This document shows, piece by piece, positions 7,338 through 13,774 of a stretch of 20,725 nt of DNA. The notes beneath the pieces were generated by a model. The model worked only from the letters and a program-made list of their open reading frames with translations. It ran no database searches and was not told where the DNA came from. Source of the DNA: an uncultured Eubacterium sp. GTDB lineage: Bacteria; Bacillota; Clostridia; Peptostreptococcales; Anaerovoracaceae. Positions within the stretch are counted from its first letter, which is position 1; every line of letters starts with the position of its first letter. Both the position numbers and the translations under genes were made by a program. Where the stretch lies: contig CANBFZ010000003.1 in NCBI GenBank assembly GCA_947367725.1, positions 1-20,725 on the forward strand, in the 5' to 3' direction.

Positions 7338-8435
7338 ATGAGAATTTTAAATGAACGTGATGTGAGAGCGATTATTTACGCAACTGCCCTGATGGGCGCA
7401 GGCGGCGGCGGTTCACTTGCCCACGGACTTTTTTATCTGGATACTTATGCCAAGAAGCATGAGATTGCGGTCAAGATGATTTCCGTGGATGAAATGGAAG
7501 AGGATGCTTATGCAGGTGTGCTGGCAGGCATGGGCTCGCCGGTGAAATTCAGAGAAAGTGGTACAGATTTTCTCGTGGAGTCTGTTACCGCATACAATGG
7601 CTTGAAAAACCTGGCGGCGCTTATGAACCGTAAAGTGACCAGTGTATTTCCCATCGAATATGGCGCAGGAAATTCTTTTGTTCCGATGATGGCTGCCATG
7701 GAAAGCGGAGATCCCTTTGTGGATGTTGACCCTTGCGGACGCGCAGTGCCGGCATTGAACACGACGCCCTTTGCCATCAACGGGATTGCAACGGCGCCTA
7801 GCGTGATGTCAAACGGGAAAGGTGATGTTGTCATTGCATACCCGTCAGACCCTTATGACGCAGTGGGACTTGAAACCCTTTGCAGAAATGTCTGTGTGTC
7901 GTTTAATATGGTAATGGGCATTGCCGGCTGGATGGCAAACAAAGAACAGATGAAAGAATTCCTCGTTCCGGATGCGTATACCAAGGCGCTGAAAGTCGGA
8001 CATGTGATGCTGGATGCCATAGAAAAGCATCTGGATGTCAGCACAGAATTAAGCAAAGTGGTTGCATGCCGTGAATTGTGGCGTGGAACGCTGATAAAAC
8101 ATGAGCTGGCTGTTGAGAAAGGCTTTGACTTTGGCAGAACCCATTACGAAGGCATTGGAGCGTATGCGGGCAGAACCTTTAGAATCGATTATCAAAACGA
8201 GAATTTAGTTGCCTTTGAGGGAGACAAGGCACTGCTGACGGTACCGGATCTGATCTGCACGCTGAATCTGGACACAGGATGTCCGGTTACAAACGCTGAA
8301 CTGGAAGAGGGACAGCATCTACTGGTTCTGGCGATGCCTGCGCCAAAGGCATGGTTTGTATCAGAGGATGGATGGAACTGCTGGGCGCCGTTCCTTGATA
8401 CCATCGGATACAAAGGCGCGCAGGTTCGCTATTAA
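7338..8435 (+). CDS. DUF917 / S-methyl-thiohydantoin desulfurase-like protein
   Basis: Soluble protein of 365 residues, the usual length for DUF917. The glycine-rich N-terminal block ALMGAGGGGSLAHG (about residues 17-30), PIEYGAGNS, VDVDPCGRAVP and the C-terminal PDLICTLNLDTG are family landmarks. Pfam now names the domain S-Me-THD after S-methyl-thiohydantoin desulfurase; many members lie beside hydantoinases, racemases and NCS1 permeases. Here it is the first gene of an operon with a hydantoin-type racemase and an NCS1 permease. A role in processing an imported hydantoin or thiohydantoin is therefore reasonable, but the exact reaction is not proven by sequence. AAGGAGGG at 7324-7331, 6 bp before ATG, fixes the start. 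There is no signal peptide or membrane segment, so it acts in the cytoplasm. Confidence 0.85.
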   Translation: MRILNERDVRAIIYATALMGAGGGGSLAHGLFYLDTYAKKHEIAVKMISVDEMEEDAYAGVLAGMGSPVKFRESGTDFLVESVTAYNGLKNLAALMNRKVTSVFPIEYGAGNSFVPMMAAMESGDPFVDVDPCGRAVPALNTTPFAINGIATAPSVMSNGKGDVVIAYPSDPYDAVGLETLCRNVCVSFNMVMGIAGWMANKEQMKEFLVPDAYTKALKVGHVMLDAIEKHLDVSTELSKVVACRELWRGTLIKHELAVEKGFDFGRTHYEGIGAYAGRTFRIDYQNENLVAFEGDKALLTVPDLICTLNLDTGCPVTNAELEEGQHLLVLAMPAPKAWFVSEDGWNCWAPFLDTIGYKGAQVRY

Positions 8436-8460
8436 AACGTGTGACGTAAGGAGTATAACT

Positions 8461-9231
8461 ATGAAACTATTAAATCTGCCGCCGATTATTGATACCGGAT
8501 TTGGCGGAAAGGAAATGGACGATTTTGTGGCTAACTATCTGCTGCCGGATACACAGATGGATACGTGGCATCTTGATTATGGTCCCAGCAGCATTGAAGG
8601 GGAATATGATGAAGCCCTTGCAGCTGCTAATGTGGTGTTAAAATGTATAGAGGCAGAGAACGCTGGTTATGATGCCGTCTTTGTCAACTGTTTTGGTGAT
8701 CCGGGCGTTCGTGCCGCGCGGGAGGCGGTAAACATTCCTGTTTTCGGCGGTTTTGAGCCGATTGCGTATTATGCCCTGGGAACGGCAGACAAAATCGGCA
8801 TCGTGACCGTACTGCCCAATGTGGTGCCGATGATAGAGGGGGAGATCGTAAGATACGGACTTGAAAAACGGTTTTCTAAAGTTCGTGATGTCAATATTCC
8901 GGTACTGGATTTAGAGGAAATAGAGCCGCTGGTACAAGCTGTCGCAGAGGAAAGCGAGAAAGCAATCACAGAGGACGGCGCGGGAACCATTGTACTGGGC
9001 TGTACGGCGATGGCAGGCGTTAAGGAACAAGTCGAAAAGGCGCTGGAGGAAGAAGGATATCGCGTGCCTGTCATGGAAGCGGGGCAGGCGGCAGTGGTAA
9101 TGCTGGAAACTTTTGTCCGCATGGGTCTTTATCACAGTCGTGTTACATACATGCCTGCGAGAGAAAAAGTGCGGAAGCTGTGGACAGGTGGCAGTGAAAA
9201 AGATAGATCGCAGAAAAACGATAGGAAGTAG
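8461..9231 (+). CDS. Asp/Glu/hydantoin racemase family protein
   Basis: A 256-residue cofactor-independent racemase of the Asp/Glu/hydantoin family. Two catalytic cysteines are seen where expected: Cys77 in VFVNCFGDPG and Cys181 in IVLGCTAMAG. This spacing matches hydantoin racemases, in which one Cys removes and the other returns a proton at the alpha carbon of a 5-substituted hydantoin. AAGGAG at 8448-8453 lies 7 bp before ATG 8461. The same frame is open further upstream (to 8356), but that part overlaps the end of the DUF917 gene and has no family similarity. The C-terminus is a short polar tail (SEKDRSQKNDRK). The next gene's ribosome binding site overlaps this stop codon, so translation of the two is coupled. 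The substrate may be a hydantoin, but aspartate-like or allantoin-like substrates cannot be excluded. Confidence 0.85.
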   Translation: MKLLNLPPIIDTGFGGKEMDDFVANYLLPDTQMDTWHLDYGPSSIEGEYDEALAAANVVLKCIEAENAGYDAVFVNCFGDPGVRAAREAVNIPVFGGFEPIAYYALGTADKIGIVTVLPNVVPMIEGEIVRYGLEKRFSKVRDVNIPVLDLEEIEPLVQAVAEESEKAITEDGAGTIVLGCTAMAGVKEQVEKALEEEGYRVPVMEAGQAAVVMLETFVRMGLYHSRVTYMPAREKVRKLWTGGSEKDRSQKNDRK

Positions 9232-9242
9232 GAGGATTTGTA

Positions 9243-10568
9243 ATGGCAAAAAATAATAAAGTGCTCAATGTTGAAAAGAGAGCCCTCGGTCGTGTCAAAG
9301 AAAATGAAAAACAGAGCTGGCTGAGTATTTCTTTTATCTGGATTGGAATTTTAATCTGCATTCCAAGTTTGATGATAGGCGGTGCTTTGGCAGATGGGCT
9401 GTCTATTGGACAGGTTGTGCTTGCGACCGTGATTTCTTATAGCTTGATTGGCGCATTGATGACGCTGACCGGTATCATCGGCAGTGATTTGGGACTCCCT
9501 TCTGCAATGTGCGCGACCAAAACATTTGGCGACAGCGGCGCCAGTTATTTGATCAGTGTGATTTCTTTTATATCCAGCATTGGCTGGTTTGGCGTACAGA
9601 CAGCGACTTGTGCTGCGGCATTCACCACCATGATGGCAATTTTTGGGATTGGTTTTCCGCAGTGGGCAGGCTGCGTTTTATGGGGCGCGATTATGCTGGC
9701 AACTTCTGTCATCGGATATTCTTTTATGAAAATCTTAAATTATGTTGCAGTGCCATTTTTGATGATTACCTGCGTGTATGGCGCTGTCCACGGCATAAAC
9801 TTGATGGGACTGTCCGAACTCATGGCATACACGCCGTCTGCGCCGATGACGATGACCAGTGCAGTTTCCGTGTGCATCGGTGGTATGGCAGTCAGTGTAG
9901 TAATTTCTTCTGACTACTCCCGTTATTCCAAAAGCCGTACAGACACTTTAAAGGCATCCTTTTTCGGGGTACTGCCTGCCGGTGTGATCATGGTAACCAT
10001 CGGCGGCATTATGGGTGTAACGACAGGTGAATCTGACATTACACAGATGTTTGTCAATATCGGGATTCCTGTGGTCAGCATGCTGATTTTGGTTCTGGCA
10101 ACTTGGACGACCAATACTGGAAATGCTTATGTGGCAGGCATGGCATGTATGAAGATCGGTAACTTCCGCGAAGAACTGCGTCCGCATGTGACATTGGTTG
10201 CCGGTGTAATCGGTATTGTGATGGCGCTTACCGGTCTCGCCAATTCGCTGATTGCATTTCTCAACGTGCTTTCTGCGATTATGCCGCCGGTAGCCGGGGT
10301 GATGATTGCAGACTACTATGTCTTTGGAAAAGCGAAGCCTGAAAACTGGTATCGGGTAAAAGGCGTCAACTGGATTGGAATTTTATCCTGGGCAATCGGT
10401 TCTGTGGTAGGGCTGTTCTTCAGCTTTTTCAGCGCGGGCTTTGACAGCATTCTGGTAGCAACCCTTGCCTACATCATTTTAAATACGTTACTGGGAAAGA
10501 CTTCCCTGGCAGGACAGGGACGTTTACCTTTACCAGGAGAAGAGGAGGCGTGTGAAGTTGAGGCGTAA
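9243..10568 (+). CDS. NCS1-family permease (cytosine/purine/hydantoin type)
   Basis: Integral membrane symporter of 441 residues with about twelve hydrophobic segments, as expected for NCS1 (nucleobase:cation symporter-1; CodB and the hydantoin carrier Mhp1 belong here). The N-terminal half has the typical GSDLGLPSAMCATKTFG...SIGWFGVQT sequence; later come SSDYSRYSKS and PPVAGVMIADYYVF, all NCS1 landmarks. Family members import ring nitrogen compounds with Na+ or H+. Lying between a hydantoin-type racemase and a dipeptidase, under a PucR regulator, it most likely brings in the substrate of the cluster. AGGAGG at 9230-9235 sits 7 bp before ATG. The C-terminal 17 bp overlap the next gene. Confidence 0.9.
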   Translation: MAKNNKVLNVEKRALGRVKENEKQSWLSISFIWIGILICIPSLMIGGALADGLSIGQVVLATVISYSLIGALMTLTGIIGSDLGLPSAMCATKTFGDSGASYLISVISFISSIGWFGVQTATCAAAFTTMMAIFGIGFPQWAGCVLWGAIMLATSVIGYSFMKILNYVAVPFLMITCVYGAVHGINLMGLSELMAYTPSAPMTMTSAVSVCIGGMAVSVVISSDYSRYSKSRTDTLKASFFGVLPAGVIMVTIGGIMGVTTGESDITQMFVNIGIPVVSMLILVLATWTTNTGNAYVAGMACMKIGNFREELRPHVTLVAGVIGIVMALTGLANSLIAFLNVLSAIMPPVAGVMIADYYVFGKAKPENWYRVKGVNWIGILSWAIGSVVGLFFSFFSAGFDSILVATLAYIILNTLLGKTSLAGQGRLPLPGEEEACEVEA

Positions 10569-11988
10569 TGCGGATCCATTGACCATATTTCGCAGGCTTA
10601 CTGCGATTCCACGAGATTCGGGAGATGAAAAGGAAGTGGCTGCATACTTGGTTTCTTTTGCTAAGGAACGAGGGCTAGCCGTTTCAATCGATGATGCATA
10701 TAATGTGATCATTCGTAAACCGGCTGCCGCAGGGTATGAAAATGCCCCAATCCTGGTACTGCAAAGCCACTCTGACATGGTGTATGTAAAAGCTGAAAAC
10801 AGCGACCATAACTATCATAGTCCACTGAATCTACTTGAAAAGGATGGATTTTTAAGTGCACAGGGCACATCGCTAGGCGCAGACAACGGCATTGGAATGG
10901 CGCTTTCCCTGGCGATTTTAGACAGCACTGATTTACCCCATCCGCCGCTTGAGGTGTTATTTACTACCAGTGAAGAGACCGGGATGGATGGCGCAAAAAG
11001 CTTATCTGCCGCTGCGCTGAAAGGACGGCGGATGATAAACCTGGACAGTGAATGGGAAGGAATTTTTACGGTGGGCTGCGCCGGCGGTGTGACCCCTGTA
11101 TTTCGCCGAAAAGCAGATTGGGAAACCGTGCCGGCAGACTATCAGAGTTTTAAACTGACAATTAGCGGATTAGCAGGCGGGCACTCCGGCGTTGAAATAG
11201 ACAAAGGACGGGGCAATGGGATTCGTATGCTTGCCCGGGTGATTTATGGAGCGAGTTCCAGATTAGATGCGCGTGTAAGCGCCATGTGGGGCGGCAGTAA
11301 AGGAAATGCCATTCCTGATTCTAGTGAAGCCGTGCTGTGGGTAAAGGATGCGGCTGGTTTAAAAGCGTTGGCTGCGGAATACGACGCCGCATTTCGAACG
11401 GAGCTCTCTGCATCAGATCAAACTGTGACGCTGTCGATAGCGCCATGGGAGAAGCGCAATCGGGTGCTGACTGGTGAGGTACTGCAAGATATACTGATGC
11501 TTCTTTTGACGATACCGGTTAATGTGCAGACCATGAGCATGCATCTGAAAAATTTGGTGGAAAGCTCTAATAATATCGGCATTCTTCGCTGTGAGGAAGA
11601 GGCGGTGACCATTACCTGCTCTATTCGCAGTTCGGTGCGCAGTTTAAAAGAAATGATGTGTGATCAGATGACGGCGCTGGCACATGGGGCGCATGCTGAA
11701 GTGGAGTTCGGCAATGATTACCCGGAATGGGCTTTCGCGGTAGAATCTCCGCTGCGTGATAAAGCGGCAGCAGTTTATGAGGCACTTTACGAGAAGCAGC
11801 CTGCGATGATTTCTGTGCACGCAGGTCTGGAATGTGGATTCTTCAAAGAACGGTATCCCGATATGGATATGATTTCCGCTGGTCCCAACTTGTTTGATGT
11901 GCATACACCGCAGGAAAGGCTGGAAATTGCCTCTGTACAGCGTGTCTATGTATGGCTGGTGAAATTACTTTCTATTTTGAATGATTAA
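10552..11988 (+). CDS. Aminoacyl-histidine dipeptidase (PepD-type, M20)
   Basis: Cytoplasmic zinc dipeptidase of up to 478 residues of the PepD/aminoacyl-histidine dipeptidase group. Metal-site motifs are present: His73 and Asp75 in LQSHSDMV, Asp111 in TSLGADNGIG, Glu141/Glu142 in TSEETGMDG, Asp165 in INLDSEWEG, and the late His in SVHAGLECGFF. The GGHSG and WGGSKGNAIP blocks mark the lid domain. The start is ambiguous: GTG 10552 is only 3 bp after AGGAGG (10543-10548), whereas TTG 10558 in the same frame is 9 bp away and may be the true start. The gene overlaps the permease gene and is therefore the last member of the operon. A dipeptidase here could cleave carnosine-like or N-carbamoyl-type products, which is inference. 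Confidence 0.9.
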   Translation: MKLRRNADPLTIFRRLTAIPRDSGDEKEVAAYLVSFAKERGLAVSIDDAYNVIIRKPAAAGYENAPILVLQSHSDMVYVKAENSDHNYHSPLNLLEKDGFLSAQGTSLGADNGIGMALSLAILDSTDLPHPPLEVLFTTSEETGMDGAKSLSAAALKGRRMINLDSEWEGIFTVGCAGGVTPVFRRKADWETVPADYQSFKLTISGLAGGHSGVEIDKGRGNGIRMLARVIYGASSRLDARVSAMWGGSKGNAIPDSSEAVLWVKDAAGLKALAAEYDAAFRTELSASDQTVTLSIAPWEKRNRVLTGEVLQDILMLLLTIPVNVQTMSMHLKNLVESSNNIGILRCEEEAVTITCSIRSSVRSLKEMMCDQMTALAHGAHAEVEFGNDYPEWAFAVESPLRDKAAAVYEALYEKQPAMISVHAGLECGFFKERYPDMDMISAGPNLFDVHTPQERLEIASVQRVYVWLVKLLSILND

Positions 11989-12094
11989 ATTCGCTGGGCT
12001 TTCTGCAGCACGATGAAAAGCGGATGCATTTGCGAGCGCTGCGCGTGGGTAAATTAGAATGCTGTTTTTTCTGCATTGCTGAAATTCACATGAT

Positions 12095-12142
12095 GGAAGC
12101 TCCCCCCTTTTTGTTAGATAAAAGTCTAGTAAAAGGGGGCTT
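12095..12142. terminator. Hairpin between the pepD-type gene and the convergent XRE gene
   Basis: CCCCCTTTT at 12103-12111 pairs with AAAAGGGGG at 12131-12139. The arms extend outward as AAGC/GCTT with a bulge, and the loop contains a further TAGA/TCTA pair. It lies between two convergent genes and is a likely shared terminator, although the flanks are not strongly T-rich. Confidence 0.45.
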
Positions 12143-12198
12143 ATTATGATTTAAAAAATACAACTATGACGATCGTATACTTGCTAGGTATGATTAAA

Positions 12199-12657
12199 TT
12201 AGCGATTCGCTTTTCGCATTTTCCATGTATTATATAGAATATCTTTCAAAACAAGCATGGCATCAAGTTCATTCATTCCGTATTCTTGCATGAATTCATC
12301 TAACATGCGGTTTATTCTATGCACATAGTTGGGAATATTTACCTTTTCTTGGTACTGCAGCAAGATAGGATATTTTTTTCCCCAAGCATTTGTCCAGTCT
12401 ATTTTTTCTTCTGTCTTCACATTTGTTTTCTCGATCATTTCTTGGATTTCTTTTACATCCACATCAAATTCTATCAATTCATCTAGTGTTACGTTGTAAA
12501 GGACAGATAATTTTTTAGATTGGCGAATATCTGGAAGCGTTTCATCTGTTTCCCATTTTGAAATGGTTTGACGGCTAACGCCTATCTTTTCGGCTACTTC
12601 CTCTTGTGAAAAACCACTTTTTTTTCTTGCGTGAAATAAACTGTTTCCTAAGTTCAT
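12199..12657 (-). CDS. XRE-family helix-turn-helix regulator
   Basis: Repressor-type DNA-binding protein of 152 residues. Residues 1-65 form an XRE/Cro-C1 helix-turn-helix: LGNSLFHARKKSGFSQEEVAEKIGVSRQTISKWETDETLPDI, followed by the typical VLYNVTLDELI. The remaining about 85 residues are polar and helical with no recognised domain. The start at 12657 is set by AAGGAGGA 7-8 bp upstream; the frame is open further (to 12720) but that part covers the promoter. The gene marks the left side of an AT-rich island with mobile-element remnants, so it may be the old element's regulator, or a chromosomal stand-alone regulator controlling itself. Confidence 0.88.
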   Translation of the reverse strand: MNLGNSLFHARKKSGFSQEEVAEKIGVSRQTISKWETDETLPDIRQSKKLSVLYNVTLDELIEFDVDVKEIQEMIEKTNVKTEEKIDWTNAWGKKYPILLQYQEKVNIPNYVHRINRMLDEFMQEYGMNELDAMLVLKDILYNTWKMRKANR

Positions 12658-12687
12658 TATGATTTCCTCCTTTGTTTTTCTGCCTTT

Positions 12688-12731
12688 ATTATAGTAGTTA
12701 TCTGATACTTGTTCTACCAATTATAGTTATC
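12688..12731 (-). promoter_or_regulatory. Promoter region of the XRE gene with a direct repeat
   Basis: On the minus strand a TATAAT (12693-12688) lies about 30 bp before the start codon, with no good -35. GATAACTATAAT (12731-12720) and GATAACTACTATAAT (12702-12688) form a direct repeat with a 32-bp period that could be an autoregulatory operator or two alternative -10 regions. Confidence 0.35.
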
Positions 12732-12818
12732 AAATCCGCACGTATTTTTAACAAGGTTCTCTTTCGCATTCGATTCCTCCTATCATGCAAACTTTCCAAA
12801 AGGGAGAAAGGAGCCGAC

Positions 12819-12901
12819 ATGGTGAAGTGACTTTTACATACTCCAAAGGGGTATTAAGGATTACTGTGAGCATGAAAAAACCGCCCAAGGCTGACAACTA
12901 A
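12819..12901 (+). pseudogene. Frameshifted second copy of the mini-peptide gene
   Basis: ATG 12819, 5 bp after AAGGAG (12808-12813), reads only three codons before TGA. One base out of frame, the sequence continues VTFTYSKGVLRITVSMKK and a short tail to TAA at 12899-12901. This aligns with the peptide of the intact cassette at 13162 (TFG.RVRITIYIKK). A one-base loss in the A run after ATGGTG would convert M-V-K-V-T-F... into the present form. Alternatively the GTG at 12827, which overlaps the TGA as GTGA, could restart translation to give 24 residues. I regard it as a decayed or translationally coupled paralogue. Confidence 0.5.
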
Positions 12902-12946
12902 AGGCAGTTTATAAATCGTTAAGTTCAGCCGCTAGGCTTTTCTCTT
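12875..12946 (-). ncRNA. Probable antisense RNA of cassette copy 1 (weakened promoter)
   Basis: The minus strand repeats the antisense layout of the intact cassette: promoter motifs TTGAAT (12978-12973) and TATATT (12958-12953), then about 70 nt, then a hairpin AAACTGCC/GGCGGTTT (12910-12903 with 12885-12878) with a G.U pair and a run of six U. The spacer between the promoter boxes is only 14 bp because one AGA unit is missing compared with copy 2, so expression is doubtful. The transcript would overlap the 3' end of the frameshifted peptide gene. Confidence 0.35.
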
Positions 12947-12982
12947 GACACCAATATACCATAAAGAAGAAAATTCAATAGG
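12942..12982 (-). repeat. Direct repeat R1, copy 1 (antisense promoter region)
   Basis: A 41-bp segment, from CTCTTGACACC to AATTCAATAGG, nearly identical to 13287-13330. The only difference inside is one missing AGA triplet. It carries the minus-strand promoter described for the antisense RNA. Confidence 0.85.
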
Positions 12983-12983
12983 G

Positions 12984-13024
12984 AAAATATGACTTGCCAC
13001 ATGGCACAGGCTGTGTGGATTTTC
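12984..13024 (+). repeat. Direct repeat R2, copy A, with terminator-like hairpin
   Basis: The block AAAATATGACTTGCCACATGG...CAGGCTGTGTGG is about 90 percent identical to 14044-14086. CCACA and TGTGG form the stem, followed by ATTTTC. It looks like a terminator cassette carried with the mobile-element remnants; here it separates cassette copy 1 from the intact cassette. Confidence 0.7.
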
Positions 13025-13047
13025 TTCATCGAGAGATAGATTTTCAG

Positions 13048-13076
13048 TGGCATCCTTCCATGAAAAATGATATAAT
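13048..13076 (+). promoter_or_regulatory. Promoter of the mini-peptide mRNA
   Basis: A perfect TATAAT at 13071-13076 preceded by TGA (extended -10), with TGGCAT at 13048-13053 as a weak -35 at 17 bp. Transcription would start near 13083, so that the transcript opens with the CTTGTC-AAGAG-GACAAG hairpin. Confidence 0.65.
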
Positions 13077-13079
13077 AGA

Positions 13080-13155
13080 CTTGTCAAGAGGACAAGCGAA
13101 AGCGGTTAGCCTTCCCCAAAACTCAAAAGGGGTTTTGGACTAGAAGGAAGGTGGT
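13080..13155 (+). promoter_or_regulatory. Structured leader that can hide the ribosome binding site of the mini-peptide
   Basis: Three pairings are visible. CTTGTC/GACAAG (13080-13085 with 13091-13096) is a 5'-terminal hairpin. CCTTCC (about 13110-13115) can pair with GGAAGG of the ribosome binding site (about 13145-13151), and inside it CCAAAAC pairs with GTTTTGG. Third, GCGGTTA at 13102-13108 is complementary to TAACCGC at 13216-13222, a possible 5'-3' closure. Sequestration of the ribosome site and 5'-3' pairing are known features of type I toxin mRNAs. Confidence 0.5.
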
Positions 13156-13161
13156 AATAAG

Positions 13162-13218
13162 ATGAGAATTACAATTACCTTTGGTAGAGTAAGAATCACT
13201 ATTTACATAAAAAAATAA
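13162..13218 (+). CDS. 18-residue mini-peptide, candidate type I toxin
   Basis: ATG ORF of 18 codons reading MRITITFGRVRITIYIKK, preceded by GGAAGGTGG and a well-formed promoter and leader. Hydrophobic residues alternate with polar or basic ones (I-T-I-T-F, V-R-I-T-I-Y-I), a beta-strand pattern, and the peptide is strongly basic. The TAA lies in the first arm of a terminator hairpin. Its 3' end is overlapped by a convergent antisense RNA. A related peptide is encoded 340 bp upstream in a frameshifted copy, and the conserved part is V.RIT(I/V)..KK. This organisation matches type I toxin-antitoxin genes, but the peptide lacks the membrane helix of the well-known toxins. It could instead be a leader peptide. 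I do not recognise the family. Confidence 0.55.
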   Translation: MRITITFGRVRITIYIKK

Positions 13219-13250
13219 CCGCCATACCCTTGAAATCTTTGGCGGTTATT
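13209..13250. terminator. Shared hairpin terminator of mini-peptide mRNA and antisense RNA
   Basis: AATAACCGCC (13214-13223) pairs perfectly with GGCGGTTATT (13241-13250), extended by A/T on the inside (13224, 13240). On the minus strand the stem is followed by seven U (13215-13209), a strong terminator for the antisense RNA. On the plus strand the U-run is short (TTATT), so read-through to the next hairpin is likely. Confidence 0.8.
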
Positions 13251-13266
13251 CAATCGTTATTAGGTT

Positions 13267-13291
13267 AGCCGTTTTCAACGGCTTTCCTCTT
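13267..13291 (+). terminator. Second terminator after the mini-peptide gene
   Basis: AGCCGTT-TTC-AACGGCT (13267-13283) is a perfect 7-bp stem followed by TTCCTCTT. It would end plus-strand transcripts that pass the first hairpin, and it also forms the 5' hairpin of the antisense RNA. Confidence 0.6.
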
Positions 13292-13330
13292 GACACCAAT
13301 ATACCATAAAGAAGAAGAAAATTCAATAGG
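13287..13330 (-). repeat. Direct repeat R1, copy 2 (antisense promoter region)
   Basis: A 44-bp segment nearly identical to 12942-12982. It includes an additional AGA triplet, which makes the spacer between TTGAAT and TATATT 17 bp instead of 14 bp. The start-to-start distance between the two copies is 345 bp. Confidence 0.85.
13298..13326 (-). promoter_or_regulatory. Promoter of the antisense RNA
   Basis: On the minus strand TTGAAT (13326-13321), a 17-bp spacer and TATATT (13303-13298), preceded by TGG as an extended -10. Transcription would begin near 13291 and run convergently into the mini-peptide gene. Confidence 0.65.
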
Positions 13331-13341
13331 AAAACAAATTT

Positions 13342-13536
13342 TTAGTAGAATAATTTGTCAAGAATAGCTTTTGTTGATAACCCATCACCCAATTTTAAAC
13401 CAGTAGCACTGCTATTTTGATTAGATGAACTTACTTCACTTACTATAGAAAAACCGTCCTCAATAATGGCTAACATATCTAAAACAGTTTTTTCCTTCAA
13501 ATATACAGGAATAATTAATTGGTCCTTTAGAGACAT
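13342..13536 (-). pseudogene. Unrecognised 64-residue ORF, likely fragment of a larger gene
   Basis: The frame reads MSLKDQLIIPVYLKEKTVLDMLAIIEDGF... and ends KAILDKLFY. It looks like the N-terminal part of a larger cytoplasmic protein of unknown function. Two signs suggest decay. It stops a few bases before direct repeat R1, as if cut at a junction. The only good ribosome binding site (GAAGGAAGG) serves an ATG at 13544, which is one base out of frame with this ORF; a loss of one A in the ATGAAAAAATG run would explain that. Read as is, ATG 13536 has no properly spaced ribosome site. I do not recognise the family with confidence. Confidence 0.4.
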
Positions 13537-13594
13537 TTTTTCATAGACTTATTTCCTTCCTTCTGTTTTTTAATTCTGTCACTAATCAGATAAA

Positions 13595-13639
13595 AAATAA
13601 ACAGGCATACATTCCGAAAAAGAAAATGCTTGTTTATTT
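13595..13639. terminator. 14-bp inverted repeat, possible terminator
   Basis: AAATAAACAGGCAT (13595-13608) pairs with ATGCTTGTTTATTT (13626-13639), with a single G.T pair and a 17-nt loop. On the minus strand the stem is followed by a T-rich run (13597-13592), so it would end minus-strand transcripts. It lies upstream of the fragment at 13342-13536 and downstream of nothing that survives on that strand. Confidence 0.5.
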
Positions 13640-13774
13640 CCTGCACTCCTGTTTGTCAGTGTTGATGATAAGTTGTTTTGAATACTTCCTTATTAACGTA
13701 AAACTAATGCTTTGCGGAATTTTTTCTGCCCAAATTTCCACCCTCTTCAAATATATTTAAAGGAGGAGTTCACA

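Larger units (their letters stand above)
13209..13291 (-). ncRNA. Candidate antisense RNA antitoxin of the intact cassette
   Basis: About 80 nt transcribed on the minus strand from the promoter at 13326-13298 to the U7 terminator at 13209. It would be fully complementary to the 3' untranslated end of the mini-peptide mRNA, including its stop codon. It also contains GGCTAACC, the exact complement of GGTTAGCC (13104-13111) in the peptide mRNA leader, so a second contact at the 5' end is possible. Its own 5' part folds as AGCCGTT/AACGGCT. This is a prediction from promoter, terminator and position only. Confidence 0.5.

Noticed and set aside
8356..8460. N-terminal extension of the hydantoin-type racemase
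   Set aside because: It overlaps the end of the DUF917 gene, and the ribosome site AAGGAG fits ATG 8461.
12945..12958. TTGACA followed by ATATACC on the plus strand in repeat R1 as a plus-strand promoter
   Set aside because: No -10 box lies at 16-18 bp in either copy; the minus-strand promoter fits far better, especially in copy 2.
12942..13330. CRISPR-like interpretation of the repeated segments
   Set aside because: Only two copies, about 345 bp apart, containing promoters and ORFs; there are no short regular spacers or cas genes.
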